From: Actinoallomurus spadix
GTDB lineage: Bacteria; Actinomycetota; Actinomycetes; Streptosporangiales; Streptosporangiaceae
Reading direction: 5' to 3'
DNA: 64,000 bases
Assembly (NCBI RefSeq): GCF_024055725.1
Contig: NZ_JAMXMX010000026.1
Location: forward strand, 51,566 to 115,565
The translations under genes were made by a program, and so were the position numbers. Within the stretch, counting starts at the first letter, position 1. Each line of letters opens with the position of its first letter. Of the stretch, positions 11,739 through 20,645 are shown one piece after another. The notes under the pieces were generated by a model that saw only the letters and a list, made by a program, of their open reading frames with translations, ran no database searches and was not told where the DNA came from.

Positions 11739-12137
11739 ATGACGATGACCGACCCGATCGCAGACATGTTGACGCGTCTGCGGAACGCGAATTCGGCATA
11801 CCACGACACCGTGGCCATGCCGTACTCGAAGATCAAGGCGCACATCGCCGAGATCCTCCAGCAGGAGGGTTACATCTCGGGTTGGAGCGTGGAGGACGCC
11901 GAGGTCGGCAAGAAGCTCGTGATCGACCTCAAGTTCGGCCCGAGCCGTGAGCGTTCGATCGCCGGACTCAAGCGGGTGTCCAAGCCGGGCCTGCGGGTCT
12001 ACGCGAAGAAGGACAACCTGCCGAAGGTCCTCGGTGGTCTCGGCGTCGCGATCATCTCGACGTCCTCCGGCCTGATGACCGACAAGCAGGCCGGCAAGCA
12101 CGGTGTGGGCGGGGAAGTCCTCGCCTACGTGTGGTAG
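11739..12137 (+). CDS. rpsH: 30S ribosomal protein S8
   Basis: S8 is a primary binder of the 16S central domain. The 132-residue product begins [20 protein letters not shown] and ends with the conserved [20 protein letters not shown]. In E. coli S8 represses the spc operon by binding the rplE mRNA start; here the only notable structure nearby is the hairpin ahead of rpsH itself. SD GAGGAGG lies upstream. Confidence 0.97.
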   Translation: MTMTDPIADMLTRLRNANSAYHDTVAMPYSKIKAHIAEILQQEGYISGWSVEDAEVGKKLVIDLKFGPSRERSIAGLKRVSKPGLRVYAKKDNLPKVLGGLGVAIISTSSGLMTDKQAGKHGVGGEVLAYVW

Positions 12138-12152
12138 GGGAGGGAGACAAGC

Positions 12153-12689
12153 ATGTCGCGTATTGGACGTCTGCCCATTCCCGTCCCCAGCGGCGTCGAC
12201 ATCACGGTCGACGGCCAGGAGGTCACGGTCAAGGGCCCCAAGGGCGAGCTGAAGCACACGGTGGCCCGGCCGATCGAGGTCGTCCAGGAGGGCGGCGAGG
12301 TCAAGGTCGGTCGCCCCAGCGACGAGGGCCCGGTCCGTGCTCTGCACGGCCTCACCCGGTCGCTGATCAACAACATGGTCATCGGCGTGACGCAGGGCTA
12401 CAGCAAGACGATGGAGATCGTCGGCGTCGGCTACCGCGTTCAGGCCAAGGGCAGCAACCTCGAGTTCTCGCTCGGCTACAGCCACCCGATCACGGTCGAG
12501 CCCCCCGCGGGCATCACCTTCCGTGTCGAGCGGCCGACCCAGTTCGTGATCGAGGGCATCGACAAGCAGAAGGTCGGCGAGGTCGCCGCGAACATCCGCA
12601 AGCTGCGTAAGCCCGACCCGTACAAGGGCAAGGGCGTGCGGTACCAGGGTGAGCAGATCCGCCGCAAGGTCGGAAAGGCTGGTAAGTAG
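12153..12689 (+). CDS. rplF: 50S ribosomal protein L6
   Basis: L6 sits near the factor-binding site of the 50S subunit. The 178-residue product begins [17 protein letters not shown] and ends with the L6 signature [14 protein letters not shown]. It follows rpsH by 15 nt behind GGGGAGGGAG. Confidence 0.97.
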   Translation: MSRIGRLPIPVPSGVDITVDGQEVTVKGPKGELKHTVARPIEVVQEGGEVKVGRPSDEGPVRALHGLTRSLINNMVIGVTQGYSKTMEIVGVGYRVQAKGSNLEFSLGYSHPITVEPPAGITFRVERPTQFVIEGIDKQKVGEVAANIRKLRKPDPYKGKGVRYQGEQIRRKVGKAGK

Positions 12690-12691
12690 AC

Positions 12692-13078
12692 ATGGCTGCG
12701 AGCAAGACTCAGGTCCGCAAGCGGACCGCGTCGCGCGCCGCGTCGCGGACCCGCCGGCACCTGCGCGTCCGCAAGAAGGTCCAGGGCACGCCGCAGCGGC
12801 CGCGCCTGGTCGTGACGCGTTCGACCAAGCACATGTTCGCGCAGATCATCGACGACCTGGCCGGTCACACGCTGGCGTCGGCGTCCACGCTGGACCCCAC
12901 GCTCCGTACGGCCGAGGGCGACAAGACCGCCAAGGCGCGCAAGGTCGGCGAGCTCCTCGCCGAGCGGGCGCGCGAGGCGGGCATCAGCGCGGTGGTCTTC
13001 GACCGCGCCGGGCACCGGTACCACGGCCGCATCGCGGCCCTGGCGGACGGCGCCCGAGAGGGCGGGCTGGAGTTCTGA
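12692..13078 (+). CDS. rplR: 50S ribosomal protein L18
   Basis: L18 binds 5S rRNA with L5. The 128-residue product has the basic N-terminus and the [18 protein letters not shown] block, ending with [20 protein letters not shown], both L18 features. The ATG is 2 nt after rplF. The TGA overlaps a following ATG that opens a 15-codon ORF. Confidence 0.96.
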   Translation: MAASKTQVRKRTASRAASRTRRHLRVRKKVQGTPQRPRLVVTRSTKHMFAQIIDDLAGHTLASASTLDPTLRTAEGDKTAKARKVGELLAERAREAGISAVVFDRAGHRYHGRIAALADGAREGGLEF

Positions 13079-13125
13079 TGGCCCGTCAATCGCATCTGAT
13101 GACGCACGAGAAGAGGAACCACTAA
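13078..13125 (+). CDS. Candidate 15-residue ORF between rplR and rpsE
   Basis: The ORF ATG...TAA encodes [15 protein letters not shown]. Its ATG overlaps the rplR stop (TGATG) and its stop overlaps the rpsE ATG (TAATG), so it fills the spacer exactly. It contains the purine-rich GAGAAGAGGA that would be the SD of rpsE. It may be a translated coupling peptide that carries ribosomes into rpsE, or chance. No family is recognised. Confidence 0.3.
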   Translation: MARQSHLMTHEKRNH

Positions 13126-13733
13126 TGGCAGCACCACGTCGTGGCGGCGGCGAGCGGCGCGACCGGCGTGATGACCGCCGCGGTGGCGCCGACAAGGGAC
13201 AGTCGTACATCGAGCGCGTCGTAGCGATCAACCGGGTCGCTAAGGTCGTCAAGGGCGGCCGGCGCTTCAGCTTCACGGCGCTGGTCGTCGTGGGCGACGG
13301 CAACGGCACCGTGGGGGTCGGTTACGGCAAGGCCAAGGAGGTGCCCGCGGCGATCGCCAAGGGCGTCGAGGAGGCCAAGAAGCACTTCTTCAAGGTGCCG
13401 CGGATCCAGGGCACCATCCCGCACACCACTCAGGGTGAGGAGGCCGCGGGCGTCGTCATGCTCAAGCCGGCCAGCCCCGGTACCGGTGTGATCGCGGGTG
13501 GCCCGGTGCGCGCGGTCCTGGAGTGCGCGGGCATCCACGACGTCCTGTCGAAGTCGCTCGGCTCGTCCAACGCGATCAACATCGTCCACGCGACGGTGGC
13601 GGCCCTCAAGCAGCTCAACCGGCCCGAGGAGATCGCGGCCAAGCGGGGTCTGCCGATCGAGGACGTCGCCCCGGCCGCGATGCTCCGCGCCCGCGCTGCG
13701 GGCAGCGAGCCTCGGCAGGAGGTGGCATCGTGA
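13125..13733 (+). CDS. rpsE: 30S ribosomal protein S5
   Basis: S5 contributes to decoding fidelity and mRNA helicase action. The 202-residue product has an N-terminal Arg/Gly-rich stretch (residues 1-25) and the KH-like signature [20 protein letters not shown], followed by [16 protein letters not shown]. The start at 13125 shares an A with the TAA of the small ORF upstream. The stop overlaps rpmD. Confidence 0.97.
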   Translation: MAAPRRGGGERRDRRDDRRGGADKGQSYIERVVAINRVAKVVKGGRRFSFTALVVVGDGNGTVGVGYGKAKEVPAAIAKGVEEAKKHFFKVPRIQGTIPHTTQGEEAAGVVMLKPASPGTGVIAGGPVRAVLECAGIHDVLSKSLGSSNAINIVHATVAALKQLNRPEEIAAKRGLPIEDVAPAAMLRARAAGSEPRQEVAS

Positions 13734-13912
13734 CGAACCTGAAGATCACGCAGGTGAAGTCCAAGATCGGTGGCAAGCAGAACCAGCGTGACACCCTGCG
13801 CACGCTCGGGCTCCGGCGGATCGGCGACAGCGTCGTCCGCGAGGACCGGCCCGAGGTGCTCGGGATGATCAACGTCGTTCGCCACCTCGTGACCGTCGAG
13901 GAGGTCGACTGA
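13730..13912 (+). CDS. rpmD: 50S ribosomal protein L30
   Basis: L30 is a small peripheral 50S protein, absent from some bacteria. The 60-residue product begins [20 protein letters not shown] and has [16 protein letters not shown], the L30 signature. The GTG at 13730 overlaps the rpsE stop by 4 nt. A longer open frame from 13523 is an artefact of overlap with rpsE. Confidence 0.96.
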   Translation: MTNLKITQVKSKIGGKQNQRDTLRTLGLRRIGDSVVREDRPEVLGMINVVRHLVTVEEVD

Positions 13913-13913
13913 C

Positions 13914-14366
13914 ATGGGCGCGGAAACCCCGCTGCGGCCGCACCACCTGCGGCCGGCTCCGGGCGCCCACAAGGCCAAGACCCGCAAGGGCCGTGGCGAG
14001 GCGTCCAAGGGCAAGACCGCCGGGCGTGGCACGAAGGGCACGAAGGCCCGTACCACCGTGCCGACCGGCTTCGAGGGCGGCCAGATGCCGCTGATCCGCC
14101 GGGTTCCGAAGCTGAAAGGTTTCAAGAACCCGTTCCGGGTCGAGTACCAGGTCGTGAACGTGGCCAAGATCGCCGAGCTCTTCCCGGAGGGCGGCGAGGT
14201 CACGCCGGAGAGCCTTGCGGCGAAGGGTGCCGTGCGCGCCGGACGCCTGGTCAAGGTGCTCGGTACCGGTGACATCTCCGTAACGGTTCAGGTCAAGGCG
14301 CACGCCTTCTCCGGTTCCGCCAAGGAGAAGATCACTGGTGCCGGAGGCACGGCCGAAGAGCTGTGA
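13914..14366 (+). CDS. rplO: 50S ribosomal protein L15
   Basis: L15 is a late assembly protein of the 50S subunit. The 150-residue product has the glycine-rich [13 protein letters not shown] region and the signature [19 protein letters not shown]. It begins one base after rpmD and is the last ribosomal gene before the secY unit. Confidence 0.97.
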   Translation: MGAETPLRPHHLRPAPGAHKAKTRKGRGEASKGKTAGRGTKGTKARTTVPTGFEGGQMPLIRRVPKLKGFKNPFRVEYQVVNVAKIAELFPEGGEVTPESLAAKGAVRAGRLVKVLGTGDISVTVQVKAHAFSGSAKEKITGAGGTAEEL

Positions 14367-14371
14367 GTCAA

Positions 14372-14431
14372 AGCCCTTGTGGGATTCGCCCCCGCCTTGC
14401 GGTGGCGGGGGCGGCAATCCCCGCACGGGCT
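14372..14431 (+). terminator. Two-tier hairpin after rplO
   Basis: A perfect 10-bp core (14387-14396 with 14404-14413, loop TTGCGGT) is extended by outer pairing of GGGATT with AATCCC and of AGCCC with GGGCT. It starts 6 nt after the rplO stop and probably ends or attenuates the spc operon before secY. Confidence 0.75.
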
Positions 14432-14433
14432 GT

Positions 14434-14439
14434 TAGAGT
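14434..14439 (+). promoter_or_regulatory. Possible -10 element for secY-adk-map
   Basis: TAGAGT lies 3 nt beyond the hairpin and about 85 nt before secY. No convincing -35 is visible because that region lies within the hairpin, so this is a weak call. Confidence 0.3.
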
Positions 14440-14523
14440 TCGACCGGCGAGACTGTCGCCGCAACTTGAGGATCGACCGAGGCCCGTGAGCGGCCACCGG
14501 CCGGAAACCGCGCAGGAGGAATG

Positions 14524-15825
14524 GTGCTGACCGCGTTCACTCGGGCGTTTCGAACACCCGACCTGCGCAAGAAGCTTCTCTTCACGCTGTTCATCATCGC
14601 GGTGTTCCGGCTGGGCTCTCAGCTGCCGGCACCGGGCGTGAACACCGGCGCCGTGCACCGATGTGTGGACGTCGTGAGCAAGGGGGCCAACGCCAACGTC
14701 TATGGGCTGGTCAACCTGTTCAGCGGCGGCGCGCTGCTGAAGCTTTCGATCTTCGCACTGGGCATCATGCCCTACATCACGGCGAGCATCATCCTTCAGC
14801 TGCTCACCGTGGTGATCCCACGCCTGGAGGCGCTCCGTAAGGAGGGCCAGGCGGGGACGACGAAGATCACGCAGTACACCCGTTACCTGACGATCGGCCT
14901 CGCGATCCTCCAGGGCACCGGCATCGTCGCCATGGCGAGCACCGGCAACCTGTTGCAGGGCTGCACCGAGGACCTGCTCTGGAACAAGAGCTGGTTCACG
15001 ATCGTCACGATGGTCGTCACCATCACGGCGGGCACCTCGGTGATCATGTGGCTCGGCGAGCTGGTCACCGACCGCGGCGTCGGTAACGGCATGTCGATCC
15101 TGATCTTCACCCAGGTCGTGGCGGTCTTCCCGTCCGAGTTCTGGAACATCTACAAGACCAAGGGCGGCTTCGTCTTCGCGATCGTCCTCATCGTGGGCAT
15201 CGCGATCGTCGCCGGCGTGGTCTTCGTCGAGCAGGCCCAGCGCCGCATCCCGGTGCAGTACGCCAAGCGGATGGTCGGCCGCCGGATGTACGGCGGCACC
15301 TCGACCTACATCCCGCTCAAGGTGAACCAGGCCGGCGTCATCCCGGTCATCTTCGCCTCGTCGCTGCTGTACCTCCCATCGCTGATCGTGCAGATGTGGC
15401 ACAGCTCGAACCCGGTGGCGACGTTCATCAGCAAGTATCTGGTCAAGGGCGATCACCCGATTTACATGGCCCTGTACTTCCTGCTGATCATCTTCTTCAC
15501 CTACTTCTACGTTGCGATCACGTTCAACCCGACCGAGGTCGCGGACAACATGAAGAAGTACGGTGGGTTCATTCCGGGTATTCGCCCGGGGCGGCCGACC
15601 GCCGAGTACCTCGACTACGTGCTCACGCGGATCACCGCTCCCGGCGCGCTGTACCTCGGACTCATCGCGCTGGTCCCGATGGTGGCGTTCGGCATCATCG
15701 GAGCGAGCCAGAACTTCCCGTTCGGCGGCACCAGCATCCTGATCATGGTCGGCGTCGGGCTGGACACGGTGAAGCAGATCGAGAGCCAACTTCAGCAGCG
15801 TAACTACGAGGGTTTCCTGCGGTAG
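14524..15825 (+). CDS. secY: Preprotein translocase subunit SecY
   Basis: SecY is the channel subunit of the SecYEG translocon in the cytoplasmic membrane. The 433-residue product has ten predicted membrane segments, the plug region after TM1, and the conserved cytoplasmic loops [21 protein letters not shown] (loop C4) and [21 protein letters not shown] prefer GTG 14524 ([19 protein letters not shown]) over ATG 14521 because AGGAGG at 14514-14519 is then 4 nt away instead of 1. The stop shares a base with adk. Confidence 0.95.
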   Translation: MLTAFTRAFRTPDLRKKLLFTLFIIAVFRLGSQLPAPGVNTGAVHRCVDVVSKGANANVYGLVNLFSGGALLKLSIFALGIMPYITASIILQLLTVVIPRLEALRKEGQAGTTKITQYTRYLTIGLAILQGTGIVAMASTGNLLQGCTEDLLWNKSWFTIVTMVVTITAGTSVIMWLGELVTDRGVGNGMSILIFTQVVAVFPSEFWNIYKTKGGFVFAIVLIVGIAIVAGVVFVEQAQRRIPVQYAKRMVGRRMYGGTSTYIPLKVNQAGVIPVIFASSLLYLPSLIVQMWHSSNPVATFISKYLVKGDHPIYMALYFLLIIFFTYFYVAITFNPTEVADNMKKYGGFIPGIRPGRPTAEYLDYVLTRITAPGALYLGLIALVPMVAFGIIGASQNFPFGGTSILIMVGVGLDTVKQIESQLQQRNYEGFLR

Positions 15826-16478
15826 TGCGAATCGTGCTCGTGGGCCCCCCGGGAGCGGGCAAGGGGACTCAGGCCCAGTTCATTTCATCGCACCTGTCGG
15901 TCCCGAAGATTTCGACAGGTGACATCTTCCGCGCCAACGTGAGTGGCAACACGCCCCTCGGCCGCAAGGCCAAGGAGTACATGGACCGCGGTGACCTCGT
16001 CCCCGACGAGGTCACCATCGCGATGGTGCGTGACCGGCTGGCCGAAGACGACGCGCAGGAGGGCTTCCTGCTCGACGGCTTCCCGCGCAACGTTCCGCAG
16101 GCGGAGACGCTCAAGAAGATCCTCGCCGAGATGGACCTGCGGCTGGACCTCGTCCTCGAGCTCGTGGTCGACGACGACGAGGTCGTACGCCGGCTGTCCG
16201 GGCGCCGGACCTGCCGTAAGTGCGGAAAGATCTGGCACGTGGCGTTCGACCCGCCGTCCAAGGAGGGCGTCTGCGACGTCTGCGGTGGCGAGCTGTTCCA
16301 GCGGGACGACGACCGCGAGGAGACCATCAGGCACCGCCTGGAGGTCTACCAGGAACAGACCGCCCCCCTCGTGTCGTTCTACGCCGATGAGGGCATTCTG
16401 GTCGGCATTGACGCGACAGGGCCCGTCGAAGAGGTCACCGAGCGGGCACTCGCCGCACTACGCCCCTTCACCGACTGA
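15825..16478 (+). CDS. adk: Adenylate kinase, zinc-lid form
   Basis: It catalyses ATP + AMP = 2 ADP and balances adenine nucleotides in the cytosol. The 217-residue product has the P-loop GPPGAGKGT (7-15), the AMP-binding [10 protein letters not shown] and LDGFPRN, and a long lid with the four-cysteine zinc site CRKC...CDVC. The GTG overlaps the secY TAG by one base, the standard secY-adk arrangement. Confidence 0.97.
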   Translation: MRIVLVGPPGAGKGTQAQFISSHLSVPKISTGDIFRANVSGNTPLGRKAKEYMDRGDLVPDEVTIAMVRDRLAEDDAQEGFLLDGFPRNVPQAETLKKILAEMDLRLDLVLELVVDDDEVVRRLSGRRTCRKCGKIWHVAFDPPSKEGVCDVCGGELFQRDDDREETIRHRLEVYQEQTAPLVSFYADEGILVGIDATGPVEEVTERALAALRPFTD

Positions 16479-16696
16479 CCGAGGCCGAGCATCGGCAGTG
16501 GGTGCCACGCGAAGCCGACGAGCGAGCACCCGGTTGGGGGTGGGTCCCCGATAGGGGCCGGCCGTCAACAGGTGGCCGGTGAAGTACGAGCCGGCCGCCG
16601 AGTGAGTGTGCGAACGAGCGCGGCAGCGAGTCCCGCGGTGGCGAGGCGTGCCGGAACCACTTCCGGCGCGTCCGGATCTATCTGCGGAGCATAAGA

Positions 16697-17497
16697 GTGT
16701 GGAAGAAGCGTAAGCCGGCCATTCAGATCAAGACGCGCGGCGAACTGGACGTGATGCGGGAGGCCGGTCTGGTCGTCGGCCGTACGCTCCAGCGGCTCAC
16801 CGAGGCGGTCAAGCCCGGTATCACGACGGCGGACCTCGACGCGATCGCCGAGGAGTCGATCCGTTCCGAGGGCGCGACGCCGTCGTTCAAGGGCTATCAG
16901 GGGTTCCCGGCCTGCATCTGCACCTCGGTCAACGAGGAGATCGTGCACGGGATCCCGAGCCCGTCGAAGGTGCTCGCCGAGGGCGACGTCATCTCGATCG
17001 ACTGCGGCGCGATCGTCGACGGCTGGCACGGTGACTCGGCGGTGACGGTACCGGTCGGTGAGATCACGCCGGACGAACGCAGGCTCCTGGAGGTCTGTGA
17101 GGAGTCGATGTGGCGGGGGCTGGCGGCCGGGAAGGCCGGCGCTCGGCTCAGCGACATCGGCCACGCGATCGAGTCCTACGTCCGCGGCCAGGGCGAGTAC
17201 GGCATCGTCGAGGAGTACGTCGGCCACGGCATCGGCACGGAGATGCACATGGACCCGGCGGTGCCCAACTACGGGTTGCCGGGCCGCGGGCCGGTCCTGG
17301 TGCCCGGCATGTGCTTCGCGGTCGAGCCGATGGTGAACCTGGGTACGGCGGAGACCCTCCTGCTCGACGACGAGTGGACCGTCATCACCGGTGACGGCCG
17401 CCGTTCGGCGCACTTCGAGCACACCTTCGCCGTCACCGAGGACGGCCCGTGGGTGCTCACCGCCCTCGACGGCGGCGCCCGTCTCAAGGGCGCCTGA
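16697..17497 (+). CDS. map: Methionine aminopeptidase, type I
   Basis: It removes the initiator methionine from nascent proteins. The 266-residue product has the five metal ligands of the pita-bread fold: Asp in SIDCGA, Asp in WHGDSAV, His in VGHGIGTEMH, Glu in FAVEPM and Glu in AHFEHTFAVTE. The N-terminus is short, without an SH3-binding extension. GTG 16697 is preceded by GGAG at 16686-16689. A 218-nt spacer follows adk, longer than usual; I see no clear promoter in it. Confidence 0.95.
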   Translation: MWKKRKPAIQIKTRGELDVMREAGLVVGRTLQRLTEAVKPGITTADLDAIAEESIRSEGATPSFKGYQGFPACICTSVNEEIVHGIPSPSKVLAEGDVISIDCGAIVDGWHGDSAVTVPVGEITPDERRLLEVCEESMWRGLAAGKAGARLSDIGHAIESYVRGQGEYGIVEEYVGHGIGTEMHMDPAVPNYGLPGRGPVLVPGMCFAVEPMVNLGTAETLLLDDEWTVITGDGRRSAHFEHTFAVTEDGPWVLTALDGGARLKGA

Positions 17498-17799
17498 GCG
17501 TCCGCACGACCGGTCGCGACCACCTCGCCGCCGATGGGGCGACGGTCGCTTCAGTCGCCTCGCCGTCGTCGGAGGCGGTCGTCGTCGTGGTGGTCGCGCG
17601 TTCGGCCGAGTCGGCGGGTTTCGTACGGCGATGGCGACGCCGGAGACGTGCTGTGCTGCGACGGCGAGGTTCGCGGTGTGCCCCGCCGTACGGTGCGCGG
17701 TCGGCGGGATCCGCCGGGCCGGCGGTCGTGGAAAGCGGCGCCGGGCGGCGTAGCCTCTGGATTATGGAATCTGGGGGTTCCTGAGGGAGAGGATCGACG
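17498..17799. other. Intergenic region after map, no gene seen
   Basis: These 302 nt carry only short, unconvincing reading frames. TAGCCT at about 17751-17756 is a possible -10 for the DUF1707 gene about 45 nt further on; no good -35 accompanies it. Confidence 0.4.
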
Positions 17800-18237
17800 A
17801 TGGTGTTCAATCCCGAGATCCGTGCCTCCGACGCTGATCGTGATCGGGTGGCGGCGGCCCTGCGGGAGCACTGTGCTCAGGGCCGCATCGCCGTCGACGA
17901 GCTGAACGAGCGCCTCGACCTCGCCTACCGCGCCCGGACGCTGGGCGATCTGCAGAAGGTCACGAGCGATCTCCCCGAAGAGGACATGTACGAGCTTCCG
18001 GTGCCGGCGTCGCGCCGCTCGATGCCGGCCCGCCGTCCGTCGGGCGAGGTGTACCGGAGGGGAATGCGCGCGGGCTGGATGTCCTACGGCTCGGTCAACC
18101 TGGTGTGCATCGTCATCTGGCTGCTGACCGCCGTGACCTCGGGCTCCTGGTACCCCTGGTGGATCTGGGTGGCCGGCCCGTGGGGCGCGCTGCTGCTGGC
18201 AGGTCGGCTCTTCGGTTCGCACGACGAACGCCGCTGA
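17800..18237 (+). CDS. DUF1707 protein with two C-terminal membrane segments
   Basis: The product is 145 residues. Residues about 7-58 match the DUF1707 (SHOCT-like) domain common in actinobacteria: RASDADRDRVAAAL, then EHCAQGRIAVDELNERLDLA, then YRARTLGDLQKVTSDLP. A linker leads to two hydrophobic segments (about 100-117 and 122-138) separated by WYPWWIW. Function is unknown; DUF1707 is thought to be a small oligomerising or membrane-associated regulator domain. SD GAGGGAGAGG precedes ATG 17800. It sits alone between map and infA, a place where many actinobacteria have no gene. Confidence 0.85.
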   Translation: MVFNPEIRASDADRDRVAAALREHCAQGRIAVDELNERLDLAYRARTLGDLQKVTSDLPEEDMYELPVPASRRSMPARRPSGEVYRRGMRAGWMSYGSVNLVCIVIWLLTAVTSGSWYPWWIWVAGPWGALLLAGRLFGSHDERR

Positions 18238-18343
18238 GCGAAGCCAGTGGAATGAATCTTGCTCCGCCCGGGTTGGGGGAGGAGGAGCGAGGTCTCCGAC
18301 ACGGGGTCCAGAGGTCGATTTCGAATTTCGTGCCGGTGTGACG

Positions 18344-18349
18344 TACACT
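18344..18349 (+). promoter_or_regulatory. Possible -10 of the infA promoter
   Basis: TACACT lies in the 217-nt gap before infA. A weak -35 (TTCGAA, 18320-18325) is 18 bp upstream. It would give a leader of about 100 nt. Confidence 0.4.
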
Positions 18350-18454
18350 CTTTTGTCGGTCCCGTGTTGGCTCATGTCCGCGTACCCTCTGGGGTGCGCT
18401 GGTGTCCCACGGTGGCCGTTCTCCTGACGAACCGATCAGCGAAGCGCGGAGGAC

Positions 18455-18676
18455 ATGCCCAAAAAAGAAGGGGCCATCGAAATCGAGGGCACCGTCGTCG
18501 AATCTCTCCCGAACGCCATGTTCCGGGTGGAGCTCGACAACGGGCACAAGGTGCTCGCCCACATCAGCGGCAAGATGCGGATGCACTACATCCGAATCCT
18601 GCCGGATGACCGCGTCGTCGTGGAGCTGAGCCCCTACGACCTCACGCGCGGTCGGATCGTCTACCGATACAAGTAA
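18455..18676 (+). CDS. infA: Translation initiation factor IF-1
   Basis: IF-1 occupies the 30S A site during initiation and works with IF-2 and IF-3. The 73-residue S1/OB-fold product begins [20 protein letters not shown] and ends RGRIVYRYK, the universal IF-1 pattern. It heads the infA-rpmJ-rpsM-rpsK-rpsD-rpoA-rplQ unit. Confidence 0.97.
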   Translation: MPKKEGAIEIEGTVVESLPNAMFRVELDNGHKVLAHISGKMRMHYIRILPDDRVVVELSPYDLTRGRIVYRYK

Positions 18677-18703
18677 CCACCCACTGGGGTTGCCTTCCCC
18701 GCG

Positions 18704-18709
18704 TATAGT
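18704..18709 (+). promoter_or_regulatory. Possible internal -10 before rpmJ
   Basis: TATAGT is a strong -10 hexamer 28 nt after infA, but no matching -35 is visible at 16-18 bp. Just downstream, GGTGAGC (18715-18721) pairs with GCTCACC (18733-18739) in the rpmJ leader. Confidence 0.35.
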
Positions 18710-18782
18710 CGGTTGGTGAGCGGCTTGTGCCTGCTCACCTGCGGCTCGGCAGCGCGGGGGTGACCCTGCACGAGGAGACCCA

Positions 18783-18896
18783 GTGAAGGTCAAGCCGAGC
18801 GTCAAGAAGATCTGCAGCAAGTGCCGCATCATCCGGCGGCACGGCCGGGTCATGGTCATCTGCGATGACCCGCGCCACAAGCAGCGTCAGGGCTGA
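18783..18896 (+). CDS. rpmJ: 50S ribosomal protein L36, zinc-binding form
   Basis: L36 is the smallest 50S protein and stabilises 23S rRNA. The 37-residue product from GTG 18783 begins [17 protein letters not shown] and has a zinc ribbon of Cys11, Cys14, Cys27 and His32. It is short and easily missed by length-filtered ORF calling. SD GAGGAG is 8 nt upstream. Position between infA and rpsM is the conserved one. Confidence 0.96.
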   Translation: MKVKPSVKKICSKCRIIRRHGRVMVICDDPRHKQRQG

Positions 18897-18906
18897 CAAC
18901 TGAACA

Positions 18907-18935
18907 GACCGCGCCACGGGTGACCTGGCGCGGTC
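18907..18935 (+). terminator. Hairpin after rpmJ
   Basis: A perfect 10-bp stem GACCGCGCCA (18907-18916) with TGGCGCGGTC (18926-18935) begins 10 nt after the rpmJ stop. It probably attenuates transcription before rpsM. Confidence 0.65.
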
Positions 18936-18994
18936 GCGCTCATTCCGACGTTCCGCGGCTCCGTTGAGGAGCGACCCCCGGTCGGAGGCCGGGG

Positions 18995-19016
18995 CCCCAC
19001 CCGGGCAGGGGTGGGG
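18995..19016 (+). other. Second hairpin in the rpmJ-rpsM spacer
   Basis: CCCCACCC (18995-19002) pairs with GGGTGGGG (19009-19016) around a 6-nt loop, 44 nt ahead of rpsM. With the previous hairpin it makes this 164-nt spacer a likely control point. Confidence 0.4.
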
Positions 19017-19060
19017 GTGCGGGGCGCAGACCTCCGTGAAACAGAAGGGAACTGCCCGAG

Positions 19061-19441
19061 ATGGCACGCCTCCTCGGCGTCGACCTCCCGCGCGACAAGC
19101 GCCTTGAGGTCGCTCTCACCTACATCTTCGGCATCGGCCGTACCCGCGCCCTCGAGACGCTGAAGGAAACCGGGATCTCCGGCGACCGTCGGGTCCACGA
19201 GCTCGGTGACGACGAGCTGATCCAGCTCCGTGACTGGATCGAGGCCAACTACCGGATCGAGGGCGACCTGCGCCGCGAGATCCAGGCCGACATCCGTCGC
19301 AAGATCGAGATCGGCTGCTACCAGGGCATCCGGCACCGCCGGGGCCTGCCGGTGCACGGTCAGCGGACGCAGACCAACGCGCGTACGCGCAAGGGCAAGA
19401 AGAAGACCGTCGCCGGCAAGAAGAAGGCCGGCAAGAAGTAG
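19061..19441 (+). CDS. rpsM: 30S ribosomal protein S13
   Basis: S13 forms the head-to-50S bridges B1a/b and contacts P-site tRNA. The 126-residue product begins [20 protein letters not shown] and has the helix-hairpin-helix [10 protein letters not shown] and the signature [21 protein letters not shown] Lys-rich tail ([14 protein letters not shown]) ends it. Confidence 0.97.
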   Translation: MARLLGVDLPRDKRLEVALTYIFGIGRTRALETLKETGISGDRRVHELGDDELIQLRDWIEANYRIEGDLRREIQADIRRKIEIGCYQGIRHRRGLPVHGQRTQTNARTRKGKKKTVAGKKKAGKK

Positions 19442-19502
19442 TAGTCCTCGGCCCCTCGCACGGGGCCGACGGATCGACGACCTCCAGGAGACTTGAGAGC
19501 AG

Positions 19503-19904
19503 ATGCCGCCAAAGAGCCGCGCCGGCGCCAAGAAGGTGCGCCGGAAGGAAAAGAAGAACGTCGCTCACGGGCACGCCCACATCAAGAGCACGTTCAACAA
19601 CACGATCGTCACGATCACGGACCCCGTGGGCGCCGTGATCTCCTGGGCCAGCGCCGGCCACGTGGGCTTCAAGGGCTCGCGTAAGTCGACGCCGTTCGCC
19701 GCTCAGATGGCCGCCGAGGCCGCCGCCCGCCGCGCCATGGAGCACGGCATGCGCAAGGTCGACGTCTTCGTGAAGGGCCCGGGTTCGGGCCGCGAGACCG
19801 CGATCCGGTCGCTGCAGGCGACCGGCCTCGAGGTCGGTTCCATCCAGGACGTCACCCCGGTGCCGCACAACGGCTGCCGTCCGCCGAAGCGCCGCCGCGT
19901 CTGA
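19503..19904 (+). CDS. rpsK: 30S ribosomal protein S11
   Basis: S11 is a platform protein near the E site. The 133-residue product has [19 protein letters not shown] and the C-terminal [21 protein letters not shown], both diagnostic. A short hairpin (CGGCCCC/GGGGCCG) lies in the 61-nt spacer from rpsM. Confidence 0.97.
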   Translation: MPPKSRAGAKKVRRKEKKNVAHGHAHIKSTFNNTIVTITDPVGAVISWASAGHVGFKGSRKSTPFAAQMAAEAAARRAMEHGMRKVDVFVKGPGSGRETAIRSLQATGLEVGSIQDVTPVPHNGCRPPKRRRV

Positions 19905-19921
19905 GTTAGGGAAGAAGAGAG

Positions 19922-20551
19922 ATGGCTCGATACACCGGCGCCGACTGCAAGCTGTGCCGCCGCGAGAAGATGAAGCTGTTCCTCAAGGGCAGCAAGTGCG
20001 AGGGCCCGAAGTGCCCGATCGAGATCCGCCCGTACCCGCCGGGTGAGCACGGTCGCGGCCGTCCCAAGGAGAGCGAGCACATGCTCCAGCTCCGGGAGAA
20101 GCAGAAGGCCCGCCGCATCTACGGCGTCCTCGAGGCCCAGTTCGTCAACTACTACAAGGAGGCGAACCGCCGGACGGGCAAGACGGGTGACAACCTGCTG
20201 AGCCTGCTCGAGCGCCGCCTCGACAACGTGGTCTACCGCGCCGGCTTCGCCAAGAGCCGCGACATGGCCCGGCAGCTGGTCAAGCACGGCCACTTCCTGG
20301 TCAACGGCAAGAAGGTCGACATCCCGTCGTACCGCGTCAGCGAGCGCGACATCATCGAGGTGCGCCAGAAGTCCCTCGAGGACACCCCCTTCGTGGTCGC
20401 GCGTGCCGAGGCCGGCGACAGCCGGGTCCCGGCGTGGCTCGAGGTCGTCCCCGACCGGATGCGCATCCTCGTGCACTCCCTCCCGGTCCGGCAGCACATC
20501 GACGCGCCGGTCCAGGAGCAGCTCATCGTCGAGTGGTACGCCAAGCGCTGA
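19922..20551 (+). CDS. rpsD: 30S ribosomal protein S4, zinc-binding form
   Basis: S4 initiates 30S assembly on the 16S 5' domain. The 209-residue product has a zinc finger formed by Cys9, Cys12, Cys26 and Cys31 (CKLC...CEGPKC) and the S4 RNA-binding domain LLERRLDNVVYRAGFAKSR...NGKKVDIPS. In E. coli S4 represses the alpha operon; a hairpin just after this gene could have an analogous role on rpoA, which is inference. Confidence 0.97.
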   Translation: MARYTGADCKLCRREKMKLFLKGSKCEGPKCPIEIRPYPPGEHGRGRPKESEHMLQLREKQKARRIYGVLEAQFVNYYKEANRRTGKTGDNLLSLLERRLDNVVYRAGFAKSRDMARQLVKHGHFLVNGKKVDIPSYRVSERDIIEVRQKSLEDTPFVVARAEAGDSRVPAWLEVVPDRMRILVHSLPVRQHIDAPVQEQLIVEWYAKR

Positions 20552-20561
20552 CGTCCACTCG

Positions 20562-20594
20562 TGCGGGCGCACGTCTCATGGCGTGCGCCCCGCA
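20562..20594 (+). other. Hairpin between rpsD and rpoA
   Basis: GGGCGCACG (20565-20573) pairs with CGTGCGCCC (20582-20590), and flanking bases extend the stem to 12 bp with one bulge. It starts 10 nt after rpsD and may attenuate rpoA expression or mark an mRNA processing site. Confidence 0.5.
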
Positions 20595-20645
20595 GTGCGA
20601 GATCGCGGCAGTCATATAGCGGGCGCCGCGGGAAGGAAGTAAGAA

